This document shows, in pieces, positions 24,695 to 36,059 of a DNA stretch of 64,000 nucleotides. The DNA is from Lithodes maja (Eukaryota > Arthropoda > Malacostraca > Decapoda > Lithodidae). A program made the translations under genes and the position numbers. Below the pieces are notes generated by a model. That model did not search any database and had not been told where the DNA came from. It saw only the letters and a program-made list of their open reading frames with translations. The first letter of the stretch is position 1; the number at the start of each line of letters is the position of its first letter. The stretch spans positions 62,001-126,000 of the forward strand of contig JBAKBP010004425.1 in assembly GCA_037953745.1 (NCBI GenBank). The letters are read 5' to 3'.

Positions 24695-24911
24695 TTAACC
24701 CCTTCTGTACCGGCGACGTCTTTTATATTTTATTGTAGCTATGTTTAGAGGATTTGGTGCAATTTAAGGAGGATCTGTGGTAGTAAAAAGGAATAAGTGA
24801 GATTGTTCGAAGCCTATCAATAGCTGTTCCATGGCCCTTTCGAAACTGAATAAAATCGTCAAATAGTATCAAAATTAGTTAAAAAGACGTTGCCGGTACA
24901 GAAGAGGTTAA
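24695..24911. mobile_element. TTAA-flanked MITE family B
   Basis: TTAA at 24695-24698 and 24908-24911 flank a 209-bp segment with inverted ends: CCCCTTCTGTACCGGCGACG on the left and its imperfect complement ending GGTACAGAAGAGG on the right. Nested in the hAT element. Confidence 0.85.
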
Positions 24912-25170
24912 TGTAGCAGGCCAAATATAATATACCGGTAATGCCTCCACCCGTCCTAATATAAATTAAAATAAATGCTTCATATTATCCAGATTTAGCA
25001 ATGTCTGAAAATATTCAAAATACATAACAATATATTATTTACCGCAACTGTGCCATCTGACGCACTAATTTACGAAGAGCCCTCACTGACCATGGATTAA
25101 CAACACTGGTTTGCCATTTTCCCAAGACTTATCAGACGTAATTTGTTAGTACAGGAGATAGACCAGTAAC

Positions 25171-25534
25171 CTCTCTCTCTCTCTCTCTCTCTTCCTTTAT
25201 TCCATTTACTTCGCATTATCAACTATTTTAATACAGTGACGACCGCCAGGTGATCTTGTTCAAATTAGGAAGGACCTCAGAGAGAGAGAGAGAGAGACCG
25301 ACAGACCAGACCAGACAGACAGAGAGGGAGAAAGAGACAGAGACAGACAGACAGACACAGGGTGTGTGAGAGAGAGGGAGAGGGTGAGAGAGAGAGAGAG
25401 TATACAATTCAGAAGTATGAGTAAACTATTTTATTGCTTATTGTTTGGATGGGTTTTCCACATTCTATAAAGTCAATGTTTGAATTAAGATTCTCTTAGA
25501 CTTGTATTATTTGTTTTGTCTCCTCTCTTTTTCC

Positions 25535-25572
<38 letters not shown>

Positions 25573-25655
25573 CCTTCATAATTTGAATACATTCACCTGG
25601 CTGTCTGTCACTGTATTAAAATAATTGATAATGAGAAGTAAATGGAATAAAGGAG

Positions 25656-25703
<48 letters not shown>
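25171..25703. repeat. Inverted repeat with CT/GA microsatellite borders
   Basis: Arm 25171-25296 is (CT)n, then CCTTTATTCCATTTACTTC, ATTTTAATACAGTGAC, AGGACCTC and (AG)n. Arm 25541-25703 is its reverse complement with modest divergence. The spacer of about 245 bp is GA-rich at its left side. It may be a foldback insertion in the hAT element. Confidence 0.8.
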
Positions 25704-25705
<2 letters not shown>

Positions 25706-26074
25706 AGTTAATAAGTTAGATAGTTAGTTAGTTACAGTTAGTTGTGTATTATCTCCGTAGCCTTAGGCCTCATACTGACCATGATTGCAAGAACCGTCTC
25801 ACTGGCCCCGAATTAAGCATATCATAAACCCGTTGACAATTTGATTCAGCATAAGAAGAATGTCTAAGGTGAAAGAGTATTTAATCTCCTTTAAGCTTCT
25901 TACTCTCTCAAATACTTCCTAGAATTATAACAAGTTAATAATTAAGTACCAACATATAATATATTTGAGAAACAATAATTATGTCTAGTATAATAATACA
26001 ATATTTTACACTACTTGGCCAACCTGGTTTGCATGCGGCCCGCGGGCCTCATGTTTGACACCCCTGCCCTAGAT

Positions 26075-26709
26075 ACCTCTTTTTACGGAAGTATCATCCA
26101 TAATGGTCTATACGATAAGTCTTGCTCGAAAGCTAACTTAAAGTATTCCGCAAATTGGACTGACTAACAATTATTTCAGTTAGGTAATATTTCGTTTTTA
26201 ATTTGGTACATGATTTTTGCTTTTCGAAATAATAAGGGCATGTGAAATCTGGGTGTTGACAAATTGTGTGGTTAATAATGATCCTAACAATATATAGTAC
26301 ATGGGAATACATGGGTTATGTTATACTGTATTTATTAATATTAAACTTATATTTTAGAAAGCTTGTTTGTGGCCATGATAATTATTTTTACATTTCTTCT
26401 GGCTTGTATCTATTATTAACATGGTATGTAATGCTTTCGTTATCAATCATTTACTTTCTATTGTGGTTGTTGGTGGCCTTCATCATTGTAGATTGTAGAT
26501 CATTAACCTTCATCATTCTGGTTAACATAGTTTATATAGAAAGTCGGGTGCTGATGGGTCATTTGCATAAACGACTCTATCATAATTTAAATCTGGTTCT
26601 AGTTTATGAGATTGACCTGGGTAGGGAAACGGGTCGTCTGACACGCTTGGTAGCTTATCCCTAGTGAGTGGCCTCTGTCCTGTGGATACCGGTAGAGGGC
26701 TCTGTGTTA
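26075..26709. other. AT-rich spacer; hydrophobic frame judged spurious
   Basis: A 132-codon plus frame (26266-26664) is rich in Leu, Ile, Tyr and Val, as any T-rich DNA gives, and has no recognisable motif, homologue or start context. Confidence 0.5.
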
Positions 26710-27867
26710 CTATACTCCATTCAATCGACCCGTGCATCTGGCTCCTAACTAGTGTTTGCATCGAGGCTCTTCATTGGCTATCATATCAGTACCCGAGCTC
26801 ACTGGCCAAAATGAGCGGCAGTGCTGATAATTTATTTTCATTATCTTTATTATTCCTTATTTATTCATTAAACTATATACGTTTAAGTAATTTTAATGAT
26901 TAATTAATAAAATATAGTCTTATCCGAATCTAAAGAGCTATTAAATATCACATGAAACCCAATAATAACTTATATATCATAAAGTAAACACAAGCAAAAC
27001 AATAAAATTGTAACCGGGAGAGTAAGCAAGAGACGAGACTGACTTACGGGCTAATGCAGATTAACCAATCACAGGCCATGATTTACTTACCAGTATCACA
27101 CATTTAAAATGGGCAAGGACGGAATATCTTCCCTTGCTTGTGTTTACTTTATTATATCTACAATTGTATGTGTTCCATGAGGTATTTTATAGCTCTTAAG
27201 GTTCGAATATCTCTGTAGATTATCACATTATTGTATGAATGAAATATACTGTTCTTTATTATTCCATACCCGGTTTTTATTAATTAAACGAGATATATTT
27301 TAGTAATGATAATGATAATGTGATAGGTGATATCAGAAATCATGGCCTGTGGTCCACCATTCTTTAACTGTCTTCGTGGTGCGATGCATAAGGTGTTGAT
27401 TTTCGGTGTGAGCATCCTGGATTCGAATCCACGGACTGCCACATGTGTTTGTAAATTTCATTAATCGATTTTAGGAGTATAGTTGGTTGTTGGAAGGAAC
27501 ATAATAATAGGCTAATCTGCGTGAGCCCGTCAGTCAGTCTCGTCTCTCGCTTACTTCTCCCGTTTATAATTGTTTTGTTTCGCTTGTGTTTACTTTATGA
27601 TATATAAGTTATTATTGGGTTTTATGTGCTATTTAATAGCTCTTTAGATTCGGATAAGACTATAATTTATTAATTAATCATTAAAATGACTTAAACGTAT
27701 ATAGTTTAATGAAAAAATAAGGAATAATAAAGATAATGGGAAGAAATTATCAGCTCTGCCGCTCATTTTGGCCAGTGAGCTCGGGTACTGATATCATAGC
27801 CAATCAAGAGCCTCCATGCAAACACTAGTTAGGAGCCAGATGCATGGGTCGATTGAATGGAGTATAG
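26710..27867. repeat. Long inverted repeat, arms of about 357 bp
   Basis: Arm 1 (26710-27066) and arm 2 (27509-27867) are reverse complements with few differences, for example TATACTCCATTCAATCGACC at 26711 against its complement ending at 27866. The 440-bp spacer holds a third partial, diverged arm-like segment (about 27135-27330) and a tRNA-like SINE fragment. Probably a foldback-type or MITE-derived element. Confidence 0.88.
27370..27446 (+). mobile_element. tRNA-derived SINE fragment
   Basis: CGTGGTGCGATGCATAAGG resembles a degraded A box and GGATTCGAATCC is a good B box, about 50 bp apart. The acceptor stem does not pair well, so it is not a functional tRNA. Confidence 0.55.
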
Positions 27868-28102
27868 GTGGTACTGTACTAGGGGGCACTGTGTTGTTTT
27901 CACTTCCGCCTTCTTTACGGTTTTTCTCTTGTTCCTTTTCTTTGTTATGATGGCGGCTATCCTGGATGTTGTTGGTTGGAGTTCTTCGGTATTTGGAGGC
28001 AGATATGGTGGTGATTCTAATGCGGTTCCGTCAAACCCTGTCATTTCATTACTAGATAGTAATTCACCATTATATCATATAGTTGATGATATCTATTAAA
28101 CC
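27868..28102. other. No gene seen
   Basis: An 80-codon frame (27857-28099) begins inside the inverted repeat arm and has no recognised domain. Confidence 0.5.
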
Positions 28103-29065
28103 TTAACACCTTACGAGCGGCCTAGGCGGTAATTTATATGTACCGCCCAGCGGGGTGTTTTAACCCTAAATAGGGTTGTTTACATGATCATTTTCATGCC
28201 TAAATAAGACCCAGAGCGTAAAACAAGTATCTATCCCTGAAAGGACATAAACAGAGCTTTCCAATGACACCCCAACCATCCTTGTACGACCCCTGGTTTT
28301 CTTGCAACGATCGCGCAACACGAGTGCAAAAACCATGTAATCAGGTAGTTTCCCTACATAATTCCCTGTGTAGCGAGTGCGTGAGGGTGGGGGAGGGTGG
28401 GATTCATGTCAGTAGGTCCGCCGCGGTGGTCTGGAGCAGTCATACGCTTGCTACTCTCCTCCCACCACTTATCTATCTCTCTCAGCAACATTACGTGGTG
28501 AAAATGGCACACGACATAAGTTGTCAACCGCCACTTAGTCCATATTTATTTCACACGACATAAGTTGCGCGCCGCCAAAGAAGGGTTAACCAACGGCGCA
28601 CGACATATGTCGAGTTAAAGAAATTTGGACTATGTGGCGGTGCACGACAGCTGTCGAGTGCCATTTTCAGCACGTAATGTTGCTGAGAGAGAGAGCTGAG
28701 CGGTGGGACGAGCGTAGTAACCTTATAACCGCTCCCCACGATCACCGTGACGTACTGAACTGTATACCACCTTCCTCCCCCCTCTCTCACTCGGTACACA
28801 GGGAATTATGTACGGAAATTACCTCATTTTAGGTTTTTTGCACTCGTGTTGCACGATCGTTGCAAGAGAACCAGTGGTCGTACAAGGATGGTTCAGGTGT
28901 CATTGGAAAGCTCTGTTTACGCCCTTTCAGGGATAGATACTTGTTTTACGCTCTGGGTCTTGTTTATGCATGAAAATGAGCACGGAAACAACCCTTTTTA
29001 GGGTAAAAAAAAAACGCTGGGCGGCACAGTGTAAAATACCCTACCACCCGCTCTTTGTGTGTTAA
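28103..29065. mobile_element. TTAA-flanked palindromic MITE, 955 bp (family C)
   Basis: TTAA at 28103-28106 and 29062-29065. The interior is two reverse-complement arms of about 475 bp with little spacer. Matching blocks include AGACCCAGAGCGTAAAACAA, TATCTATCCCTGAAAGG and ACCATCCTTGTACGACC. Left end TTAACACCTTACGAGCGG, right end (inverted) TTAACACACAAAGAGCGGG. A single-arm relative lies at 34326-34810. Short frames in both arms are mirror artefacts. Confidence 0.9.
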
Positions 29066-29255
29066 CAAAAGTACTGGTAGCACAAAGCAAAATACATTAA
29101 CTTACATTCATGTTGAATAATGCACACATTTCTGTATACACTAGACTGGGAACATGGCAAATTTGGGTTGTGAGAAAAAAGTGATTATGGCTAAATAAAT
29201 GCATATACTGTACACCTGTCCAAGTGAGCATACACTTGAACATAAACAGTTTTTA

Positions 29256-29335
29256 TATACTGTCATAGATAACAGGAGAACTGGATTTGACACGAAAATG
29301 GCCACTTTGCAGTAAGGGACCCAAAGCTGGAAAAT
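29256..29335 (+). repeat. Dispersed inverted repeat, left copy
   Basis: The block CATAGATAACAGGAGAACTG followed by GATTTGACACG is repeated in inverse orientation at about 35270-35342, with GCAGTAAGGGACCCA also shared (one change). The two copies lie about 6 kb apart. No element ends were identified. Confidence 0.7.
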
Positions 29336-29649
29336 GGACCTTTAACTTCAATCCTCAAAATATCGGCTCACAACCCACATAAATTGATGAAACTCACGGT
29401 GAAGTCAGCTAATTCAATTTCTATTTTAATGTCTAAAAGCGGTATCTAAATCCGTCCACTTGTTTCTTTGCACCGCTGGAATATACACGTCAAATATGAG
29501 AATTTATATAATAACAGCTGGCTATATAAGTACAACATCAAGCATACACAGTTATATTTCTAGTCGACAGATTTACAAACGCAAGCCAATGTACACAAAT
29601 ATACTAATTTTATATCACTCTTCAAATAGATCACTGTACATAGCTTTGA

Positions 29650-30210
29650 CAGTCCACTTACACAGCTCTTTTTCACACCTGTGAGCTTGCGCCTATTGTC
29701 GTCATTTTGTGACCTTGTGTCAGCCCCTGTGGCAGCATCAGCATTGCACTTAGCGTGGACATTACTGTTGATGTCGCGCACCATGTTGCCGGCAAACAGA
29801 TTGAAAAGGGCGCCAGCCATTTATCGCACGAGCTCGTCCACCAAGCTGTGTCCCTCAGAACAGGAGGCCCAGGTCAGCTGTGCATTCTCGCTTCACAGGG
29901 TGCTCACCACCTCAATGAACACCTTCCTGGGCAGGTCACACTGTAGCAGCTTGTGCCGGTTGGTCTCCTCCATCACCAGGAACCTCCAGATATGACAGAT
30001 GTCCAGCGAGACATCAATGGCATTGGAGGATGGAGCCAGGAGGTTGCCACGGTCCAACAGCTCCGTGAAGGACCTGTAAATGGCCTCCACCTGCTCGCCA
30101 TCATTCTCTTCAAACTTGGCTTCCAACGGTGCAGCCTCTTAGTCAACCAGCAGGTCAACACAGGCACCACACTTGTTGCCCCTGGTTGCCGAACGTTCCC
30201 GGGAACATTT
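29650..30210 (-). pseudogene. Unidentified protein-like frame with three stops
   Basis: One minus-strand frame stays protein-like over about 180 codons despite TAA, TGA and TAA. It is GC-richer than its surroundings, with a balanced, mostly helical composition. It reads KFEENDGEQVEAIYRSF, then TELLDRGNLLAPSSNAID, then ICHIWRFLVMEETNRHK in 30126-29893, and MAGALFNLFAGNMV in 29820 onward. No family is recognised. It could be a processed pseudogene of a host gene, an exon with errors, or part of an unknown element. No intron boundaries or A tail were found. Confidence 0.4.
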
Positions 30211-30240
30211 CTTTGGGGATTTTGTGGGATCACCCAGTTC

Positions 30241-31024
30241 TGGCCATAGTATTATTAGCAGTAACACTCCCCGCATACTAAAAAAAACGCTTACATAATG
30301 AAGAAAGATAAAGTGATCTTACTTAAAGTATGATATATATATATGTGTGCATTTCAAAGTTTTAGGAGTTTTTAGCAATATCTACTATTTTTAAACAATA
30401 TTTGAAGATGTCCATCGACGCTATCGCCGACGAGTAGTTTAACCTCACACCTCACCGTTTTCTGTTGACCCATTTTCTTACAATGTGCGATTTTGGGTTT
30501 GTTTGTCACTCTCCCGCAGTAATATTTAGTTATTTGACGTCTTCTACATCATCTTTAGGAGCAACGGGGGTCTGGGGGCGGCAGCCCTTAAGTTAGTTAT
30601 GGTTGTCAGGTAAGTTTAGTAACACTATTGTCGTCGGAGGAGGAAGCAGATGCTTACCTAATCATAATTAGTGGGGGAGCATGAAGAAGCCTTCTTGTAT
30701 AGACCCACACCTATAATATTTAGTTATTTCAAGTTAAAGCCTCCCAAAATTGGAGGTGGGTGTGTTTACGTTCCGCCGCAAGTGCAGCCTAGCCGAGTCG
30801 CATTATCAAGGGAAGCACTAACCTAACCTGACAACCTAAACTAACCTGAGAGTTGCCACTGCTGCTGTCCGCACATCAGTAGTAGGGCTTCTTAAATAAC
30901 ATAAGACTAACACAACACTAATTTCCAGTAATAATCATTATTATAGAAAGATTATAAACCTAACAAAATAACAAATAAAAAAATATGAAAATAGCTGTGG
31001 TCCGATTCCTTAACACTTTGGCTG
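30241..31024. other. No gene seen
   Basis: Mixed AT-rich DNA. A G-rich word GGGGGTCTGGGGGCGGCAGC occurs at about 30567-30587. Nothing else was recognised. Confidence 0.5.
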
Positions 31025-31690
31025 CGGCCATATTTCCGCTCATTCAGGCACTCCTGAATGATTATGCGAGTGTCTGAATGAAATTAAATGTGCCAGTATT
31101 CAGCCAAAAACTAGAAGAAAATAGCTTCAAAATGACACCAAAACGAGCTTCGTAGCTCGCGGGCTTCACCCGCAGCGCTACCATAGGCATTTGCCAAAAT
31201 GAGCAATTATCGGTAATGTCGCACTACATTTGCCTTTGGCAGCGCTGTATATCTCGCGAGAGCATGACTCAGATTCCTCAGTGCCGCGGCCGGCTGGCTG
31301 GAGGAAGGAATGTGGCCTGTCGTGCTCCCGCTCCCTCGCACTCAATTCTACGGGCTTTAACACCGGTACAGGCATTTTCCGCCTATTTCCGCCATATTAG
31401 GGCTCATTCAGGCACTCCTGATTGATTAGGAAAGTGTCTGAATGGAATGTAATGTATTCAGCCGAAAACTAGAAGAAAATAGTTTCAAAATGACACCAAA
31501 ACGAGCTTCGTAGCTGGCGGGGTTCACCTGCAGCGCTAACATAGACATTCGCTAAAATGAGCAATTCTCGCTAATGTCTCGCTAAATTTGCCTTTGGCAG
31601 CACTGTATATCCCGCGAGACTCTGACTCAGAGCCTTCAGTCTCCACGGCCGCTTGGCTGGGAGATGGACGTGTGCCCTGTCGATCTCCTG
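31025..31690 (+). repeat. Direct duplication of about 310-350 bp
   Basis: Segments at about 31025-31370 and 31390-31690 share ordered blocks: CTCATTCAGGCACTCCTGA, AAAACTAGAAGAAAATAG, CAAAATGACACCAAAACGAG and TTTGCCTTTGGCAGC. The first copy has a perfect hairpin CATTCAGG-CACT-CCTGAATG at 31041-31060, which the second has lost. Confidence 0.85.
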
Positions 31691-31777
31691 CTCTAAAGAG
31701 GCTTTTAAAGCCTGTAAATTGAGGTAAATTGCCATGGCGTTAGGGAACGTCTCCTGCAGGGAGAGGGTTAAGAGGCT

Positions 31778-32206
31778 TTAACCCTTAAAGATCGGGGCCG
31801 GACTTAAGTCCGGCTCCAATTTGCAGCAAGTTAGGAGCATTATTAAGGCTTTTAAAGGGTTAAAATCGAGTGCAAATGGCCGGGAGCGCAGCGGGCCAGA
31901 CAGCCGACTCCCAGGGCTTACCGCCGCCCATTAACTCATGTTCCCTGTGTTCTCGAGAGGCCGGCAGTGTAGCCAGTAGTGAGCATAGCCGGGAAAAATA
32001 TGCCAGTATACGCTAAACTCCCATGTTACTGGTATCACTGTATGAGAACCACGTGTGCTACGTAGCTCGTTCTGGTCTCATTTTGAAGCTTTTAGCACCT
32101 AGTTTTTTGCTAAATATATTTTTTTCATGCAGATACTTGATTTATCATTCAGGAGGGACTGAATATGTCCAACTAAGCCCAAAACCCCCCACTAGACAAG
32201 GGTTAA
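31778..32206. mobile_element. TTAA-flanked MITE family D, copy 1
   Basis: TTAA at 31778-31781 and 32203-32206; ends CCCTTAAAGATCGGGG and (inverted) CCCTTGTCTAGTGGGG. An 18-bp perfect palindrome GCCGGACTTAAGTCCGGC sits at 31797-31814 just inside the left end. Confidence 0.7.
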
Positions 32207-32572
32207 AAGTCTGTAAATTGCTGTAAATTGTCATGGCGTTCGGGAACGTCTCCTGCAGGCAATGGGTTAATATTGACCAAAAAGGATTCTCAAAAGAAAT
32301 TAACGAAACCGCGTAGCCTACTAATACAGTACAAAGCTCGCGGGGTAGCGTCGTCGGGTCACTCGGACGTCTGGGATATATTTTTCAAATATTGCTTAAA
32401 AATAGCCTAGTAAATATTGTTAAAAATGATAATTATTTAGAAAAGGCTCGTCGCCTTATTATAAATAATTTATTAGGGACAATGGCTCTAAAGAGGCTTT
32501 TAAAGCCTGTAAATTGAGGTAAATTGCCATGGCGTTTGGGAACGTCTCCCGCAGGGAGAGGGTTAAGAGGCC

Positions 32573-33001
32573 TTAACCCTTAAAGATCGGGGCCGGACTT
32601 AAGTCCGGCTCCAATTTGCAGCAAGTTAGGAGCATTATTAAGGCTTTTAAAGGGTTAAAATCGAGTGCAAATGGCCGGGAGCGCAGCGGGCCAGACAGCC
32701 GACTCCCAGGGCTTACCGCTGCCCATTAACTCATGTTCCCTGTGTTCTCGAGAGGCCGGCAGTGTAGCCAGTAGTGAGCATAGCCGGGAAAAATATGCCA
32801 GTATACGCTAAACTCCCATGTTACTGGTATCACTGTATGAGAACCACGTGTGCTACGTAGCTCGTTCTGGTCTCATTTTGAAGCTTTTAGCACCTAGTTT
32901 TTTGCTAAATATTTTGTTTTCATGCAGATACTTGATTTATCATTCAGGAGGGCCTGAATATGTCCAAATAAGCCCAAAAACCCCCACTAGACAAGGGTTA
33001 A
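32573..33001. mobile_element. TTAA-flanked MITE family D, copy 2
   Basis: Second copy, carried along by the 795-bp tandem duplication rather than by a separate insertion; it has the same ends and the same palindrome at 32592-32609. Confidence 0.7.
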
Positions 33002-33280
33002 AAGTCTGTAAATTGCTGTAAATTGTCATGGCGTTCGGGAACGTCTCCTGCAGGCAATGGGTTAATATTGACCAAAAAGGATTCTCAAAAGAAATTAACG
33101 AAACCGCGTAGCCTACTAATACAGTACAAAGCTCGCGGGGTAGCGTCGTCGGGTCACTCGGACGTCTGGGATATATTTTTCAAATATTGCTTAAAAATAC
33201 CCTAGTAAATATTGTTAAAAACTATAATTATTTAGAAAAGGCTCGCCGCCTTATTGTAAATAATTTATTAGGGACAATGC

Positions 33281-34325
33281 AGGTCTATGGAATCCTTATA
33301 CTGTACTCATGTATAATCCACTGTGGAAGAATAATTTTGATCATATTTATATAACCCGATATTAGTGGACAAAAGTCATATCACTCTCAGAGCTCCTTCG
33401 GACATCCTCACTGTTTACAAACTTCTTCAGTATGGAGTATAATCGATATTTACCCCCTGCTGGTAGCCTGGTAACACAGAGTCACAGATGATGATTTCAA
33501 TAAGTCATGGGGGGCTTAGCCCCCCCCCCCCTCAACCCATCCTGTATCCCACATTGGAAATATAGGTAACTAAAACCATGAAAACACTCATTTCTCAAAA
33601 TCTGGAGGGAAAAAAAACATGAAAAATAAGGGTGCGAGCCTTTTCCCTATACTGTACAGTAATTACCTTAAAACACGATTAAAACCTTGAAATGCACCTA
33701 CAAATAAACCATACTTTAAATAGGATGGGTTACTCTTTCTGTATTTTGCAAGTGCTTCGTTTAATAGGTGTGGAGTGTTACTACTAATATTACCGTTATG
33801 GGTAGCCTAGCCTATCAAGGAATTGTCTTAGGTGTTACATTTTTACATAGCCTAACCTAGATATTTAATAAAATACCATACTCCATAGATTTTCATGGAA
33901 AGCTTATTATAAAGATAAGTCAAATTTTCGTAAGTAGGCTAAGTTATTTTACAAGATCCAGCATTATCCTTGGTGTCAAATTAAACTGTCTCTGGTGTCA
34001 CTACTGTTTCGGCTAACTGCTTCCACATCACTTCCATTTATCGCCTTTAACATCATTGGTGCCTTCACTGTCATCATTATGCCATTCACCACTATTAGGA
34101 TAGTATGTGGGATCGACAGCATCGCTGCCATGACTGGAGTTAGGCTACTAGAAACACTTGGAATCCATCGAGGAATGTAATTTGTTTTAGCCTAGCCCTT
34201 ATAAAAAGACGAAACGCTTCCTTTTTCCGTTGATTGAAGGCCAGATGGTGTAGTTACAGGCTACCAGTTAGTCACATTCTCATCACTTGTACATTCTGCC
34301 ATTGTTGTGTTAAATCAGAGGAACA
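33281..34325. other. No gene seen
   Basis: AT-rich, with a G/C word pair GGGGGGCTTAGCCCCCC at about 33509-33525. A 61-codon plus frame (33995-34180) has no recognised domain. Confidence 0.5.
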
Positions 34326-34810
34326 TTAACGCCTTACGAGCGGGCCCGTCAGTAACTTCTACTACCCGCCAAGCGGGTGGTTTTACCCTAAACGACCTTG
34401 TTTCCGTGCTCTTTTTCATGCATAAACAAGAGCCAGAGCGTAATACAATTATGTATTCCTGAAAGGGCGATAATTGAGCTTTCCAATGACAGCAGAACCA
34501 TCCTTCTACGACCACGCGTTCTCTTGCAACGATCGTGCAAGACGAAGGAAAAATCCCTAAAATACGGTAATTTCCTTACATAATTCCCTATGTAGCGAGG
34601 CAGTGAGTGTGGGTGTCTGTGGAGCTGGGCCCAGTGCTTGCGCGGGAGCCGTGCTGAATGGTCAGAGCCGACCTACGCTCCTCCCACCGCTCGTCTCTCT
34701 CTCAGAGCCAAATATTGCTCAGAATTGCACACCGCCTGAAGTCGGTCCCCGCCACATAGTCCATGGTTCTCTAGACCGACTTAAGTCCGGTCCCGCTAGA
34801 CAAGTGTTAA
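34326..34810. mobile_element. TTAA-flanked MITE, single-arm relative of family C
   Basis: TTAA at 34326-34329 and 34807-34810. From TTAACGCCTTACGAGCGGG onward it aligns with one arm of the palindrome at 28103-29065 (shared CATGCATAAACAAG, GAGCGTAA, GAAAGGGCG, AGCTTTCCAATGACA and TCTTGCAACGATCGTGCAA). The right end carries CCGACTTAAGTCCGG, echoing the family D palindrome. Confidence 0.82.
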
Positions 34811-36059
34811 AGCACTAAAACACTATATATCACTGGAAATAATACGCAGTTCAGCAGAGTCGGCCACACTCTGGGAGTGTAAGCTTTTAAACATAAACAA
34901 TGAGGTGTGCAGGGTGCGGGAAGCGAAATGTTTCTGGTGGCTCAGTTATTTCGTATTTGTTTACGTTTTTCGTTATTCCAGTGACAAATCCTTATTGTCT
35001 AATAATACTCTAATATTTTAGACATTGTTTACCTTACTGTATGTACTTCAACAGCTATATTATAGCTGTGGTGGTATTGGGAATCGAGAAACCTGCCCTA
35101 CATAGCTCACCACAACAGCTTGGTATGGACATTCGTCTCAGCTAGCACTAAAAACGCCTACAAAATGGACACTTTCAAAGCATTTTGCATTTTTTAATAA
35201 TTACAAAATGATAATACTTCACAAAATCTAAACAGAGAGCACCACTTCAACTTAACAGGGTTGGGTCCGTTACTGCAGCTGCAGGTCGACTTCGCTGGCC
35301 CGTGTCAAATCCAGTTCTCCTGTTATCTATGGTACTGTATATCCTAAAAAGAATAATGCACTGCCATTTATTCTAATTTGACATTACCTAATGCTTTATA
35401 ATTAATTAACGTTATTTAGCCTATCATCTTACCATTTTTAATTAGCTTTAGCATAATCTAACAGCTAAATATACCATAATCTAGGGTACTTTACAGCATT
35501 GACATTTTCTATCCAAATTGATCATAACATTTACAAACCTATCATTACTTACTTCAACACCATGACGTACTTTTCATCATATTCTGACTACCATTAGACG
35601 ATTCTCTTGCGCTTATAATCAAGCTCTAGGACTCAAAGGTGTAAACACGATCTCAATAAACCCTCTGAAAAGCATAGGTCCATTTTATACTGTATAAATC
35701 GTCTAATATTAGCCATAATAAATGGTAAAACGACGTATTGTGCTGAAGGGGTTAACCTTACCTACCATCTAGACCAAGCCAATCATAATACATTTCAAAT
35801 AGCGGTCTAAACCAACCTTATACGTGACTTTACTACTATTGTCAAATTACTGTCCTGTCACTCATGTCTGCCTGTCACAATTGATGGACGGTGCTGAAGG
35901 GTTATTGTTGCTGCCATGGTGCATGGTATATGAGAGGAGATATATTTGAAATTAATGATGGATTGCAAGTATGCGTGTGTGTATTTTCGTCTATGTTTGC
36001 ACACATTTATATATACTGTATAATATACTAATTAATTTAGAATTGGATCATTTTTTAAC
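34811..36059. other. AT-rich spacer, includes inverted-repeat partner at 35270-35342
   Basis: The inverse copy of the block at 29256-29335 ends near 35342. Nothing else recognised. Confidence 0.5.

Larger units (their letters stand above)
24629..26066. mobile_element. Non-autonomous hAT element with TIRs and 8-bp TSD
   Basis: Left end CAGGGGTGTCAAACTCAT, right end ATGTTTGACACCCCTG, an imperfect terminal inverted repeat of the hAT type (CAGNG ends). The right flank 26067-26074 is CCCTAGAT; the left flank 24621-24628 is CCCTTGAT, and many units of the adjoining minisatellite carry the exact CCCTAGAT. This is an 8-bp target duplication, as expected for hAT. There is no transposase frame. A TTAA MITE and an inverted repeat bounded by CT/GA tracts are nested inside. 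Confidence 0.9.
31691..33280 (+). repeat. 795-bp tandem duplication
   Basis: Copy 1 31691-32485 and copy 2 32486-33280 both begin CTCTAAAGAGGCTTTTAAAG and match almost base for base. Within each unit a block of about 63 bp (CTGTAAATTG...AACGTCTCC...GGGTTAA) is also directly repeated about 506 bp apart, flanking a TTAA MITE. The paired 67- and 60-codon frames are duplicates without motifs. Confidence 0.93.

Noticed and set aside
23751..24748. Frames of 314 (minus) and 278 (plus) codons with perfect 12-residue repeats
   Set aside because: They are translations of the 36-bp minisatellite, open on both strands; no signal peptide, flanking coding sequence or promoter supports a gene.
26266..26664. 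132-codon hydrophobic frame that could look like a membrane protein
   Set aside because: Hydrophobicity follows from T-rich DNA; no motif, no homologue recalled, and no supporting context.
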